This document shows, in pieces, positions 1-9,421 of a DNA stretch of 64,000 bases; the stretch's first letter is position 1, and every line of letters starts with the position of its first letter. Both the position numbers and the translations under genes were made by a program. Source of the stretch: Pandoraea eparura (lineage in GTDB: Bacteria; Pseudomonadota; Gammaproteobacteria; Burkholderiales; Burkholderiaceae). Location: contig NZ_CABPSH010000001.1 in assembly GCF_902459725.1 (NCBI RefSeq), positions 248,001 to 312,000 on the forward strand, given 5' to 3'. The notes beneath the pieces are model-generated. The model was given only the letters and a program-made list of their open reading frames with translations. It was not told where the DNA came from and searched no databases.

Positions 1-492
1 CACGAGCGTCGGCGGCCAGGTCGCGCCGAACCAGTCTGCCTTGCGATAGGTCGGGACAGCGGCGAGCAACCCCGTTTCGTCGAACGTGTCGACATCTCGG
101 CCGAAGTCCTGCACGAGCACGCACGGATTTCCCGTATCGACCGGCTCGATCATGGTGCCCGAAAGCATGAACGCCTTGTCGGGCATGGCCTCGGCACGTT
201 CGATCAACGCGCGATCCCACCCGGGGCAGCAATACATGTCGTCGTTCAGATAAACGATGTACTTTTCCCGCGCGAGCGCCGCCGCCTGATTCACGGCGTA
301 ACAGATGCCGATGTTCTCCGGCGACGCCGTATGCTCGATCCCCTCGGCCCGCACCCAGTCAAGCGACCCGTCCGAGCCGTCGTTCACGTGGACGATGATC
401 TGGTGCGCATAACTCGAATTCTGGCGAATGCTGCGCACGCAAAGTTGCAGCAAGGCGAGGTTGTTCCAGGTCGGAACGATGATCGAAAACAT
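1..492 (-). CDS. Glycosyltransferase family 2 (C-terminus outside window)
   Basis: The minus-strand frame is open from an ATG at 492 to the window edge, giving 164 residues with no stop. The protein opens with MFSIIVPTWNN, the first beta strand of a GT-A fold. It continues with VNDGSDGS at about residues 37-44 and the metal/nucleotide-sugar binding acidic motif YLNDDMYC at about 81-88, in the place of the DXD motif. These are hallmarks of family 2 inverting glycosyltransferases that add sugars to cell-surface polysaccharide or lipid carriers at the cytoplasmic face. The acceptor and donor cannot be read from this part. It lies 92 bases downstream of dnaE on the same strand, probably as a separate unit. 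The family call is strong; the substrate is unknown and the 3' half is missing. Confidence 0.85.
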   Translation of the reverse strand, partial: MFSIIVPTWNNLALLQLCVRSIRQNSSYAHQIIVHVNDGSDGSLDWVRAEGIEHTASPENIGICYAVNQAAALAREKYIVYLNDDMYCCPGWDRALIERAEAMPDKAFMLSGTMIEPVDTGNPCVLVQDFGRDVDTFDETGLLAAVPTYRKADWFGATWPPTLV

Positions 493-584
493 CCGGATTT
501 CCTTGTTGTGTCGCAAATTGGGCGGTATTGGGCAGCATTGGGCGGCATCGCGCCGTCATGCAACGCCGCGCCGCCTCGCCTGCC

Positions 585-3500
585 TCAATAGATGACTTGC
601 ACCGAATCGGCCGTCAGCCACTGGCGAAGCTCGCCGAGCAGTTCGTCGCCCGGCTGGACCTTCCAGTCGTCGCCCAGTCGCGACTCGCATTCGGCGTCCG
701 GACGGCGATACACGATGTGCACCGGCAAGCCGTTCTGCTTGTCGTTTTCACCCTCGTCATGGCGTCGGCCGAAGCCGCCGCCCCGTCCTCCCCCGCCGCC
801 ACCACCGCCGCCATTGAAGCCGCCGCCTCCGCCATGAGAGCCGCCGCCCGCGCCTGCCGTTGCCGCAACGCGGTACATCGTGCAGTGCGGTTGCAACGTC
901 GCACGTAGACGCGTCCAGTCGGCATTGCCGTTGAACGACAGCTTGAGCGCACGCGCGAAACGCGCACGCGCTCGGCCGAGATCCATCAGGCTTTCCACGG
1001 TGAAGCGCAAGCCACCAGTGAAGCTGTCCGGGCGGGCGTTGCCGTGCACGATCAACAGTTCGTCCTCCTTGAACAAATGCTTGTTCGCTTCGAACTGCTC
1101 GTTGAAGATCGTGACTTCGAGCGTCGCGGTGCCGTCGTCGAGCTGCACGATCAGCATCTTGCCGCGCTGAGTCATCATCGTGCGCATGCTGGAAATCACG
1201 CCGGCAACCAGCCGGTCGCGGCCCTCGGACAAGTCCTTGATGCGCGTACGGACAAAGCGCCGCACTTCCTCCGCGTAGGCGTCGAACATATGCCCCGACA
1301 GGTAGAAGCCGAGCGCCTGCTTCTCCTCCTGCAACTTGCGCTTGTCGGTCCAGGCCGGCTCGTCAGCCAGCTCCAGCGGCGCTTGCAGGCTTTCGTCGCC
1401 CAGATCGAACAGGCTGACCTGATTGGCCGCCGCACTCGCCTGCTCGGCGGCCTCCATCGCCATGGGCACCGACGCCATCAACTGCGCGCGATTGGCGTGA
1501 ATACTGTCGAAAGCTCCGGCACGAATCAGTGCTTCGATGGTGCGACGATTCACCACGCGACGATCGATACGCGCGCAGAAGTCGAATAGATCGGTGAACG
1601 GCTTTCCTTCGCGCGCGCGCAGGATTTCTTCAATGGCCGACTGACCGCTCCCCTTGATCGCGCCCAGACCGTAACGCACAGTCTTCGCGTCGGCCGGCTC
1701 GAACCGGTAGGCCGAGACATTCACGTCGGGCGGCAACACGCCCAGGCCGTTGGCACTGGTCAGGCAGTCTTCGTAGAGAATCTTGACCTTGTCCGTGTCG
1801 TCCATGGCCAAGCTCATGTTGGCGGCCATGAATTCGGCGGGGTGGTGCGCCTTGAGCCACGCGGTGTAATACGCCAGCAGCGCGTAGGCAGCCGCGTGCG
1901 ACTTGTTGAAACCGTAGCCCGCGAACTTCTCCATCAAGTCGAAGATTTCGTCAGACTTCTCGCGCGTCAGGCCATTCGCCGCGGCACCCTGCGCGAAAAT
2001 CTCGCGGTGCTGGGCCATTTCCTCGGCCTTCTTTTTACCCATCGCACGACGCAAGAGGTCGGCGCCACCGAGCGAGTAGCCGCCGATGATCTGCGCCATC
2101 TGCATCACCTGCTCCTGGTAGACCATGATGCCGTAGGTCTCCTGGAGCACCGGCTCGACGCGCGGATCCGGATATTCCACCTTCTCGCGGCCGTGCTTAC
2201 GGGCGCAGAAGCTCGGGATCAGGTCCATCGGACCCGGACGATACAACGCCACCAGCGCGATGATGTCCTCGAAGCGGTCCGGCTGGGCGTCCTTCAACAT
2301 GCCCTGCATGCCGCGGCTTTCCAACTGGAACACCGCCACCGTGTTGGCTTTCTTGAGGATGCTGAAGGCGGCCGGATCCGTGAGCGAGACCTGGTCTAGC
2401 GACCAGTCCGCCATCTCCGGATGCAGCCGCTTGATGTAGCGCTCGGCCCAATTCAGGATCGTCAGCGTGGTCAACCCCAGGAAGTCGAACTTCACCAGGC
2501 CGACGGCTTCCACGTCGTCCTTGTCGTACTGGCTCACCACGCCGCTGGCATCTTCGCCGCTGCCCTGCGTGTACAGGGGACAGAAATCCGTCAGCTTGCC
2601 CGGTGCGATCAACACGCCGCCCGCGTGCATGCCGACGTTACGCGTGAGGCCCTCGACGCGCTGCGCAAGTTCGATCAACTGCTTGACTTCGTCCTCGGTC
2701 TGAAAGCGCTCTGCGAGTTGCGGCTCTTCCTTGAGTGCGTCGTCAATCGTGACGTGCTTGCCCGGCTTGAACGGAATCAGCTTGGAGATACCGTCAACGA
2801 AGTTGTAGCCCAGATCGAGCACACGGCCGACGTCGCGCACCGCCGCCTTGGCAGCCATCGAGCCGAACGTCGCGATCTGCGACACGGCGTCTGCGCCGTA
2901 CTTGTCCTTCACATACTGAATGACGCGATCGCGGCCGTCCTGGCAGAAGTCGATGTCGAAGTCAGGCATCGAGACGCGTTCCGGATTCAGGAAACGCTCG
3001 AACAGCAGGTTGTACTTGAGCGGGTCGAGATCGGTGATGCCCAGCGCGTAAGCGACAAGCGAACCCGCCCCCGAGCCACGGCCCGGCCCCACCGGCACGC
3101 CGTTGTTCTTCGCCCACTGGATGAAGTCCGCCACGATCAGGAAGTAGCCAGGAAAGCCCATCTTGATGATCGTGCCGGTCTCGAAGTCGAGCCGCTTGTA
3201 ATACTCGGGACGCTGCGCGTCACGCTCGGCGTCGTCCGGGAACAGTTGGCCGAGACGCGTCTCCAATCCCTCCTTGGACAGATGCACGAGATAGTCGTCG
3301 AGCGACATGCCGTCCGGGGTGGGGAACAGCGGCAACTTCGGCTTGCCGAGTTCGAGCGTCAGGTTGCAGCGCTTGGCGATCTCAACGGTGTTGGCCAGTG
3401 CCGAGGGCACGTCGTCGAACGCGGCGAGCATGTCGTCCTGCGTGCGGAAGCTCTGATCCTGCGTGAATCGGCGCACACGGCGCGCGTTGCCCAGCATCTC

Positions 3501-4172
3501 GCCTTCCGAAATGCACACGCGCGCCTCGTGCGCGGTGAAGTCGTCGGACGTCATGAACTGAATCGGATGCGTGGCGACGACCGGCAGGCCCGCTTTGGCC
3601 GCCAGTTGCACCGCCTGCTGTACGTACGTCTCCATGCCCGCCTGACCGGTGCGCTGCAACTCGATGTAGAACGCGCCGGGGAAAACGCTAGCCCAGTGCT
3701 GCGCACATTGCAGCGCCTGCTCCGGGTTGCCAGCCGCCAGCGCCGCGCCGACATCCCCCATCTGCGCGCCGGACAGCGCCAGCAGGCCGCGCGCGAGGCC
3801 ATCGGCCTGCAGCCACGACGACTCGATCTCCGCCCGCCCGCGCCATTGATTGCCAAGCCAGGCCTTGGAGAGCAACTGGCACAGGTTCAAATAGCCTTCC
3901 CTGTCGCGCGCGAGCAGCAGCAGTCGCGACGGCTTGTCGCGATCGGCCGGATTCGTGATCCAGGCGTCGCAGCCGATGATCGGCTTGACGCCCTTGCTGC
4001 GGGCTTCCTTGTAAAAACGGATGGCGCCGAACATGTTCGCGAGGTCGGTCAGCGCGAGCGCGCCCTGACCATCCTTGGCGGCGGCCTTGACGACGTCGTC
4101 GAGCCGCACAATGCCATCGGCGATCGAGTATTCGGAATGGAGACGGAGGTGGACGAAGCGAGGTTCTGACAT
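585..4172 (-). CDS. dnaE: DNA polymerase III subunit alpha
   Basis: Catalytic subunit of the replicative polymerase III holoenzyme. The start is set at 4172 (MSEPRFVHLRLHSEYS), where the N-terminal PHP domain begins; the 53 upstream in-frame codons look unlike the family. This gives 1195 residues against about 1160 in E. coli. The palm motif PDFDIDF lies at residues 403-409 (D406 and D408 are the likely catalytic pair). The third aspartate is D563 in VKFDFLGL. Helix-hairpin-helix and OB-fold (VAGVISSMRTM) regions follow. Near the C-terminus, about residues 1103-1140, there is a Gly-rich low-complexity insertion (GGGGGFNGGGGGGGGGRGGG) between the OB fold and the tau-binding end. A TACAAT box sits only 7 bases upstream of the ATG. 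Confidence 0.97.
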   Translation of the reverse strand: MSEPRFVHLRLHSEYSIADGIVRLDDVVKAAAKDGQGALALTDLANMFGAIRFYKEARSKGVKPIIGCDAWITNPADRDKPSRLLLLARDREGYLNLCQLLSKAWLGNQWRGRAEIESSWLQADGLARGLLALSGAQMGDVGAALAAGNPEQALQCAQHWASVFPGAFYIELQRTGQAGMETYVQQAVQLAAKAGLPVVATHPIQFMTSDDFTAHEARVCISEGEMLGNARRVRRFTQDQSFRTQDDMLAAFDDVPSALANTVEIAKRCNLTLELGKPKLPLFPTPDGMSLDDYLVHLSKEGLETRLGQLFPDDAERDAQRPEYYKRLDFETGTIIKMGFPGYFLIVADFIQWAKNNGVPVGPGRGSGAGSLVAYALGITDLDPLKYNLLFERFLNPERVSMPDFDIDFCQDGRDRVIQYVKDKYGADAVSQIATFGSMAAKAAVRDVGRVLDLGYNFVDGISKLIPFKPGKHVTIDDALKEEPQLAERFQTEDEVKQLIELAQRVEGLTRNVGMHAGGVLIAPGKLTDFCPLYTQGSGEDASGVVSQYDKDDVEAVGLVKFDFLGLTTLTILNWAERYIKRLHPEMADWSLDQVSLTDPAAFSILKKANTVAVFQLESRGMQGMLKDAQPDRFEDIIALVALYRPGPMDLIPSFCARKHGREKVEYPDPRVEPVLQETYGIMVYQEQVMQMAQIIGGYSLGGADLLRRAMGKKKAEEMAQHREIFAQGAAANGLTREKSDEIFDLMEKFAGYGFNKSHAAAYALLAYYTAWLKAHHPAEFMAANMSLAMDDTDKVKILYEDCLTSANGLGVLPPDVNVSAYRFEPADAKTVRYGLGAIKGSGQSAIEEILRAREGKPFTDLFDFCARIDRRVVNRRTIEALIRAGAFDSIHANRAQLMASVPMAMEAAEQASAAANQVSLFDLGDESLQAPLELADEPAWTDKRKLQEEKQALGFYLSGHMFDAYAEEVRRFVRTRIKDLSEGRDRLVAGVISSMRTMMTQRGKMLIVQLDDGTATLEVTIFNEQFEANKHLFKEDELLIVHGNARPDSFTGGLRFTVESLMDLGRARARFARALKLSFNGNADWTRLRATLQPHCTMYRVAATAGAGGGSHGGGGGFNGGGGGGGGGRGGGFGRRHDEGENDKQNGLPVHIVYRRPDAECESRLGDDWKVQPGDELLGELRQWLTADSVQVIY

Positions 4173-4179
4173 GGGCCGT

Positions 4180-4185
4180 ATTGTA
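4180..4185 (-). promoter_or_regulatory. Putative -10 box of dnaE
   Basis: On the minus strand the sequence GTTACAATACGGCCC directly precedes the dnaE ATG. TACAAT matches the sigma-70 -10 consensus at five of six positions and ends 7 bases before the A of the start codon. If it is used, transcription would begin at or next to the start codon. No good -35 hexamer is visible 17 bases upstream and no Shine-Dalgarno sequence can fit. Confidence 0.4.
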
Positions 4186-4399
4186 ACGCGCCGTCCCTCG
4201 GATACAGCGCCTCGCGTCGCGAATCGTGCCGCTTTGCCGCGCTTTTCGGATGAGGCCGGGCGGGCGCTCGGAATTTTTCCCCGCCGTGACCGGGATGCCG
4301 TCCGATTCGGTGAAATCCGGGGTGAAATCAAAGTGCGTTCGCGCCGAATCGGCGATAATGGCGTTTTATTGCTTCACGCTTTTGCGAAATCCCGTTGCC

Positions 4400-5290
4400 A
4401 TGTCCATCGTCAACATCGCTGCGTACAAGTTCGTCACGCTCGACGACATCGCGACCCTGCGTCCGGCCCTGCAGGCAACCTGCCAGGCGCTCGACCTGAA
4501 GGGCACCATCCTGTTGGCGCCCGAGGGCATCAACCTGTTCCTGGCGGGCGGGCGCGAGGCCATCGACGCCTTCCTCGCCGAACTGCGCGCCGATGCGCGG
4601 TTCGCCGACCTGGCTGTCAAGGAAAGCCTCTCGGAAACACAGCCGTTCCGCCGGATGCTGGTGCGCCCGAAGAAAGAAATCATCACGATGAAGATGCCGG
4701 TCATCAAGCCGGCAGACGGGCGCGCGCCCGGCATCGATCCCGTCACGCTCAAGCGCTGGCTCGACGCCGGCCGGGACGACGACGGCCGCCCGGTGGTGAT
4801 GCTCGACACCCGCAATGACTTCGAAGTGGATGTCGGCACGTTCGACAATGCCATCGACTATCGTCTGACCAAGTTCTCGGAATTTCCCGACATCGTCGCG
4901 TCTCACCGCGAGGACTTCGAAGGCAAGACCATCGTGTCGTTCTGCACCGGCGGCATTCGCTGCGAGAAGGCCGCGATCTATATGCGCGACATAGGCCTCG
5001 AGCATACCTATCAGCTCGACGGCGGCATCCTCAAATACTTCGAGGACGTAGGCGGCGCGCACTATCAGGGCGACTGCTTCGTGTTCGATTACCGCACGGC
5101 GCTGACGCCCGACCTCACGCCGTCGACGACCAAGCAGTGCTTCGCCTGTCGTGCCGTCGTCACGGCCGAGGATCAACGCAGCCCCGCTTACGTCGAAGGC
5201 GCTCAGTGTCCGGCGTGCGCGGACAGCCGCGCTGACGCCGACACGCTGGAGAACGCGCCCCCTGCCGCCACGCCTGCCCTCTCTGCCTGA
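4400..5290 (+). CDS. trhO: tRNA uridine-34 hydroxylase, rhodanese family
   Basis: Oxygen-dependent hydroxylase that makes 5-hydroxyuridine at the wobble position of certain tRNAs (YceA/TrhO family). The start at 4400 ([16 protein letters not shown]) is the usual family start; longer in-frame starts at 4226 and 4358 add residues not typical of it. It has 296 residues: an N-terminal acylphosphatase-like domain (about 1-95), then a rhodanese domain with the active-site loop [12 protein letters not shown] carrying C182 and C188. The C-terminus contains a CFACR...CPAC cysteine cluster that probably binds zinc. A GATAAT at 4354-4359 may be the -10 box. It is divergent from dnaE, and gluQ starts 8 bases downstream, suggesting one transcript for two tRNA-modifying enzymes. 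Confidence 0.92.
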   Translation: MSIVNIAAYKFVTLDDIATLRPALQATCQALDLKGTILLAPEGINLFLAGGREAIDAFLAELRADARFADLAVKESLSETQPFRRMLVRPKKEIITMKMPVIKPADGRAPGIDPVTLKRWLDAGRDDDGRPVVMLDTRNDFEVDVGTFDNAIDYRLTKFSEFPDIVASHREDFEGKTIVSFCTGGIRCEKAAIYMRDIGLEHTYQLDGGILKYFEDVGGAHYQGDCFVFDYRTALTPDLTPSTTKQCFACRAVVTAEDQRSPAYVEGAQCPACADSRADADTLENAPPAATPALSA

Positions 5291-5298
5291 GGGCGTCG

Positions 5299-6234
5299 GT
5301 GGCTCACGCTTTCACGCACGACGCCACGCCGCCCGCCCGCTCTGAGCCGCGCTACCGGGGCCGTTTCGCCCCCTCCCCGACCGGGCCGCTCCACCGCGGC
5401 TCGCTCGTCACGGCGCTGGCCAGTTGGCTGGATGCGCGTGCGCACGACGGCATCTGGATCGTCCGCATGGAAGATCTGGACGAACCGCGATGCGTGCCGG
5501 GGGCGGCCGACACCATTCTCGCAACGCTCTCGCGCCTGGGCCTGCACTCGGACGAACCGGTTGTCTGGCAAAGCCAGCGACACGCGCAGTATGAGCAAGC
5601 GCTCGCCTCGCTCACGGCGCGCGGACTCGTGTATCCCTGCGGCTGTACTCGTCGCGAAATTGCCGATTCGCTCACACGCGTGCACGCGCGCCACAGCACA
5701 CTCGCCTATCCGGGGACGTGCCGCCACGGCCTGCATGGCAAAACCCCGCGGGCCTGGCGGTTGCGCGTGCCGGACGGCGAAGCGGCGCGCATCCGTTTCG
5801 ACGATCGCTGGATGGGCCCACAGACACAGGACCTGGCGACGGAAGTCGGTGACTTCGTGCTCAAACGTGCCGACGGCCAGTGGGCCTACCAGTTGGCCGT
5901 GGTTGTCGATGATCAGGCGCAGGGCATGACCCATATCGTGCGCGGGGCGGATTTGCTGGATTCGACGGCACGTCAGATCTATCTGCAGGCATGCCTCGAT
6001 GCGCCGACACCGCGCTATCTCCACGTGCCGCTCGTCCTCGCGGACGACAGCGAAAAGCTGAGCAAACAGAACGGCGCGGCGCCGCTCGTCACCGACACGC
6101 CTGAGGCCGCACTCGCCGCGCTCAAGGACGCCGCGACGCATCTCGGATTACCTGCATCGCTTGCCCACGCCGCCCACCGCGAAGACTTCTATGCCGCGGC
6201 GACACAGGCGTGGCGGGTTCAGCACGGGGAGTGA
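5299..6234 (+). CDS. gluQ: Glutamyl-Q tRNA(Asp) synthetase
   Basis: Class I synthetase paralogue that attaches glutamate to the queuosine base in the anticodon of tRNA(Asp), and not to the 3' end. It has 311 residues and lacks an anticodon-binding domain, as expected for GluQRS and unlike full GltX. The start is GTG at 5299, 8 bases after the trhO stop. The HIGH-equivalent is [13 protein letters not shown] (H32 to G34) and the KMSKS-equivalent is KLSKQ at residues 253-257. The [10 protein letters not shown] ... YPGTC cysteine set is the family zinc site. A perfect hairpin with a T tail follows at 6271-6299. It probably shares a transcript with trhO. Confidence 0.95.
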   Translation: MAHAFTHDATPPARSEPRYRGRFAPSPTGPLHRGSLVTALASWLDARAHDGIWIVRMEDLDEPRCVPGAADTILATLSRLGLHSDEPVVWQSQRHAQYEQALASLTARGLVYPCGCTRREIADSLTRVHARHSTLAYPGTCRHGLHGKTPRAWRLRVPDGEAARIRFDDRWMGPQTQDLATEVGDFVLKRADGQWAYQLAVVVDDQAQGMTHIVRGADLLDSTARQIYLQACLDAPTPRYLHVPLVLADDSEKLSKQNGAAPLVTDTPEAALAALKDAATHLGLPASLAHAAHREDFYAAATQAWRVQHGE

Positions 6235-6270
6235 AGGCCCGCCCCTGCCTTCGTTGGCGCTCCCAAAATG

Positions 6271-6299
6271 AAAAAGCCAGCGCAACCACGCTGGCTTTT
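6271..6299. terminator. Bidirectional rho-independent terminator, gluQ/rhlE
   Basis: AAAAGCCAGCG and CGCTGGCTTTT form a perfect stem around a CAACCA-like loop, with A-rich and T-rich flanks that would serve as U tracts on either strand. It lies between the convergent ends of gluQ and rhlE. Confidence 0.85.
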
Positions 6300-6366
6300 C
6301 ACCTTCATCGAGCAACTTCAACGCACCGCTTCAGCGCGCGAAGTTCGCGACGCCGTCAGTCGGCGC

Positions 6367-7857
6367 TCAATGACTCGCCTTGCGCGGGAAACCCGCGAGC
6401 AACGCGGCCACCTGGCGCTTCGGTGCCTTGTCGGGCAACCCGCCAAATGACGTCGGCACGCCGGACTCCTGCGACGAGCGGTCGTCGCGTTGGGCGTCAC
6501 TCGTTGACGGCGACGGCTCGTACGGTTTGTAGAAAAATTCATCTTCCGGACGGACACGACGCGGTGCCACGCTGCCGCCGCTACGGCCGGCGCGCAGACC
6601 GTCGTGGCGGCCATGGCGCTCGCTTCGGTCGCTACGATCAAAGCGGTCGCTACGCTCGCCGCGCTCGCTACGGTCGTCGCGCGGACGGCTGCGGCGCTCG
6701 AGCACCAGTTCGCCACGCTTGAGTTCGCGCTTGATCAGCTTCTCGATTTCCACGATCTGCTTGCGCTCGTCGGGAGCACACAGCGAAATCGCCTCGCCCG
6801 ACGCGCCCGCACGGCCCGTGCGTCCGATACGGTGCACATAGTCTTCCGGGTTGTACGGCAGGTCGTAGTTGATCACGCCAGGCAGATCGGAGATGTCCAG
6901 GCCGCGCGCCGCGACATCGGTGGCCACGAGCGCCTGGATACCGCCCTGCTTGAACGCTTCGAGCGCCTGCATGCGCTCGTTCTGCGACTTGTCGCCGTGA
7001 ATCGCGGCCGTGACAACGCCTTCGCGCTCCAACTGACGCGCCAGACGGCTCGCCCCCACCTTGCTGTTGACGAACACGATGACCTGCTTGAGATCGCGCT
7101 CCTTCAGAATCTGCACCACGGCGGCACGCTTGTCGTCTTCAGCCACTTCATAGACGACCTGCTCGACCTTGTCAGCCGTGGCGTTGCGACGGGCAACCTC
7201 GATCGTGAGCGGATTCGTGAGATAGCTCGAGGCGAGCTTCTTGATCTCGTTCGAGAAAGTGGCCGAGAACAGCAGCGTCTGGCGCTGTTTCGGGAGCAAA
7301 TTCAGAATGCGCTGAAGGTCGGGCAGAAAGCCCATATCCAGCATGCGGTCGGCCTCGTCGAGCACGAGCATCTTCACCTGGCTCAGATTCACGGTCTTCT
7401 GTTCGACGTGATCGAGCAATCGACCGGGCGTGGCAATCAGGATCTCGACGCCGCGTCGCAGCGCGTCCTTCTGCGGATTCATGTCGACGCCGCCGAACAC
7501 CACCGTGTTGCGCAACGGCGTATGCGCCGCGTAGGCGCGCACGTTGTCGGCGACCTGGTCGGCGAGTTCGCGCGTTGGCGTGAGAATCAGCGCACGCACC
7601 GGGTGACGCGCGGGCGAGGCACTCGTATTGGCATCAGGCAGCAGACGCTGGATGATCGGCAGCGAGAAGCTGGCGGTCTTGCCCGTTCCCGTTTGCGCGG
7701 CGCCCATGACGTCACGTCCGGACAGCACCACCGGGATGGCTTGCGCCTGGATCGGCGTCGGCTGGGTGTAGCCCTGCTCGGCGATGGCCCGCAAGATGTC
7801 CGCATGCAGCCCAAAGCTATCGAAGCCGGGGGTCGGAACAGCATTTACATCAGCCAT
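6367..7857 (-). CDS. rhlE: DEAD-box ATP-dependent RNA helicase RhlE-type
   Basis: RNA-unwinding ATPase acting in ribosome assembly and RNA turnover. It has 496 residues. Visible motifs in order are the Q motif (GYTQPTPIQ, 29-37), motif I AQTGTGKT (54-61), PTRELA (94-99), DEAD (167-170), SAT (198-200), the VATDVAARG stretch and HRIGRTGR in the second RecA domain. From about residue 375 the protein continues as a basic tail rich in Arg, Ser and Asp (RSERGERSDRFDRSDRSER), typical of RhlE of Burkholderiaceae and probably used for non-specific RNA binding. The RhlE assignment over other DEAD-box paralogues rests on overall resemblance. It has a leader of about 190 bases (see the leader feature). 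Confidence 0.9.
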   Translation of the reverse strand: MADVNAVPTPGFDSFGLHADILRAIAEQGYTQPTPIQAQAIPVVLSGRDVMGAAQTGTGKTASFSLPIIQRLLPDANTSASPARHPVRALILTPTRELADQVADNVRAYAAHTPLRNTVVFGGVDMNPQKDALRRGVEILIATPGRLLDHVEQKTVNLSQVKMLVLDEADRMLDMGFLPDLQRILNLLPKQRQTLLFSATFSNEIKKLASSYLTNPLTIEVARRNATADKVEQVVYEVAEDDKRAAVVQILKERDLKQVIVFVNSKVGASRLARQLEREGVVTAAIHGDKSQNERMQALEAFKQGGIQALVATDVAARGLDISDLPGVINYDLPYNPEDYVHRIGRTGRAGASGEAISLCAPDERKQIVEIEKLIKRELKRGELVLERRSRPRDDRSERGERSDRFDRSDRSERHGRHDGLRAGRSGGSVAPRRVRPEDEFFYKPYEPSPSTSDAQRDDRSSQESGVPTSFGGLPDKAPKRQVAALLAGFPRKASH

Positions 7858-8051
7858 GATGAAGGGACATCTCTTTTAAAAAACGGGGGCCGCCACGCGG
7901 AAGGATTCCGCATCAAAGCTCACTCGCGAAGATTCAAGGGGCGCTGTGCGCCATGCTCGGGGCTGGCGCGAGAGGGGCCTGTCGAGGGACAGATGCGTCG
8001 GGCGCCGCCGGACCAGGGAGGTCATGAAGAAGCAAAACAAGCGCAATTCTA
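7858..8051 (-). promoter_or_regulatory. rhlE 5' leader with putative -10 box and hairpin
   Basis: On the minus strand TGCTAGAAT (about 8044-8052) resembles an extended -10 box. The 190-base leader that follows contains a perfect 6-bp hairpin (GCGGAA-TCC-TTCCGC, 7897-7911) and, after a C-rich stretch, a run of six T directly before the ribosome-binding region. Other DEAD-box helicase genes have regulated leaders; here regulation is inference only. Confidence 0.35.
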
Positions 8052-8140
8052 GCACTTGCACACGACCAACGTGTGACAGTTGCCCTTGATGGGCCGCCTT
8101 CTGCTCGCATTCGAGCCCGGATTTTGCCTGGATTCCGCTG

Positions 8141-9208
8141 TCAGCGACCCGCGCCGGCGTTGGCGCCGCTCTCGGACTTGGTGTCGGCCACGGCAGGCTT
8201 GGGGCCGCCAGCCCTCACCCGCTTGCCCGCCTGTGCCGCGCGCTGACGATTGGCGTAGCGCTGCGCGAGCACCGCGCACACCATCAGTTGCATCTGATGA
8301 AACAGCATCAACGGCAGCACGATGGCGCCGAGGGGTCCGGTCGCGAAAAGCACCTTGGCCATCGGAATCCCACTCGCGAGACTCTTCTTCGAACCGCAGA
8401 AGACGATGGTGATCTCGTCCTCGCGGGAGAAACCGAGCCAACGGGCCGAATAAGTGGTGAAGCCGAGCATGATGGCCAGGATCACTGCACAGCACCCCAG
8501 CAGGCCGACCAACGCCAGCGGCGGAATCTGGTGCCACAAGCCCGTGTTCACGGCTTCGCTGAACGCGGTGTAGACGACCAGCAGAATCGAGCCCTGATCG
8601 ACGATCTTGAGCAATGCGCGATTGCGCTCGACCCACTTGCCGATGGCCTTGCGCGACACCTGGCCAGCGATGAACGGCACAAGCAACTGCAGCATGATGT
8701 TGCCGATCGAGTCGAACGGCGACGTGCCGGACGCGCCGTTGTGATGGATGACCACCAGGCCGACAAGCAGCGGTGTGATGAAAATGCCGAACAGACTCGA
8801 CGCCGACGCGCTGCACACCGCGGCCGGAACATTGCCCCGGGCGATCGAGGTGAACGCGATGGCGGACTGCACCGTCGCCGGCAGCGTGCACAGGAACAGG
8901 ATGCCCAGATACAACTCCGGGGTCACCATCCACGAGAGCACCGGCTTGAGCGCCAGACCGACGATCGGGAACACCGCAAACGTGCTGCCGAACACCAGCA
9001 GGTGCAGGCGCCAGTGCGTGGCGCCGGCGAGCACCGCCTCGCGCGAGAGCTTCGCACCGTGCAGGAAAAACAGGGCGGCAATGGCCACGTTGGTGAGCAG
9101 GTTGAAGGCGACTTCGCCTTCGCCGTGCGCCGGCAGGAAGCTGGCAAGCGCGACGGTCGTCACAAGCATCAACGTGAAATTGTCGGGAAGGTAACGCGGT
9201 CTGGCCAT
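8141..9208 (-). CDS. Bile acid:sodium symporter (BASS/YfeH-like) family transporter
   Basis: Inner-membrane transporter of the SBF-like family (ten-helix fold), predicted to import an organic anion with sodium. The substrate is unknown. The start is set at 9208 (MARPRYLPDN); an ATG 30 bases upstream would add MSFPTHPRST. It has 355 residues with about ten hydrophobic segments, the family signatures TLPATVQSAIAFTSIARGN and SASASSLFGIFITPLLVG, and a polar crossover-like segment FCGSKKSLASGIPMAK late in the protein. The C-terminal 40 residues are polar and basic. It is divergent from the LysR regulator at 9422, which probably controls it. Confidence 0.85.
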   Translation of the reverse strand: MARPRYLPDNFTLMLVTTVALASFLPAHGEGEVAFNLLTNVAIAALFFLHGAKLSREAVLAGATHWRLHLLVFGSTFAVFPIVGLALKPVLSWMVTPELYLGILFLCTLPATVQSAIAFTSIARGNVPAAVCSASASSLFGIFITPLLVGLVVIHHNGASGTSPFDSIGNIMLQLLVPFIAGQVSRKAIGKWVERNRALLKIVDQGSILLVVYTAFSEAVNTGLWHQIPPLALVGLLGCCAVILAIMLGFTTYSARWLGFSREDEITIVFCGSKKSLASGIPMAKVLFATGPLGAIVLPLMLFHQMQLMVCAVLAQRYANRQRAAQAGKRVRAGGPKPAVADTKSESGANAGAGR

Positions 9209-9342
9209 CGTCGATCTCGGATGCGTCGGAAAAGACAAAGCCCGTCCGCCAGAACACGGGACGCGACGGCGTGGCGGCCGCCAGCGATCGTCCGTCAGTC
9301 GATCGGCAGGCGATCGAGGGTGACCGGAAGTGTGCGCTCGCG

Positions 9343-9360
9343 ATACGGGTTTTTACGTAT
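9343..9360. promoter_or_regulatory. Candidate LysR operator between transporter and regulator
   Basis: ATACG-N8-CGTAT is an interrupted palindrome that fits the T-N11-A pattern of LysR-type boxes. It is centred in the shared promoter region of the BASS transporter and the LysR gene. An AT-rich stretch (9377-9410) follows on the LysR side. Confidence 0.4.
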
Positions 9361-9421
9361 TAGAGCGCAAGGGCAGTTAAAATACAAATTCATTTAAAAA
9401 ATTTATTCATACCAATCACGC

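Noticed and set aside
2421..4169. 582-codon open frame opposite dnaE
   Set aside because: Shadow of dnaE; no family resemblance.
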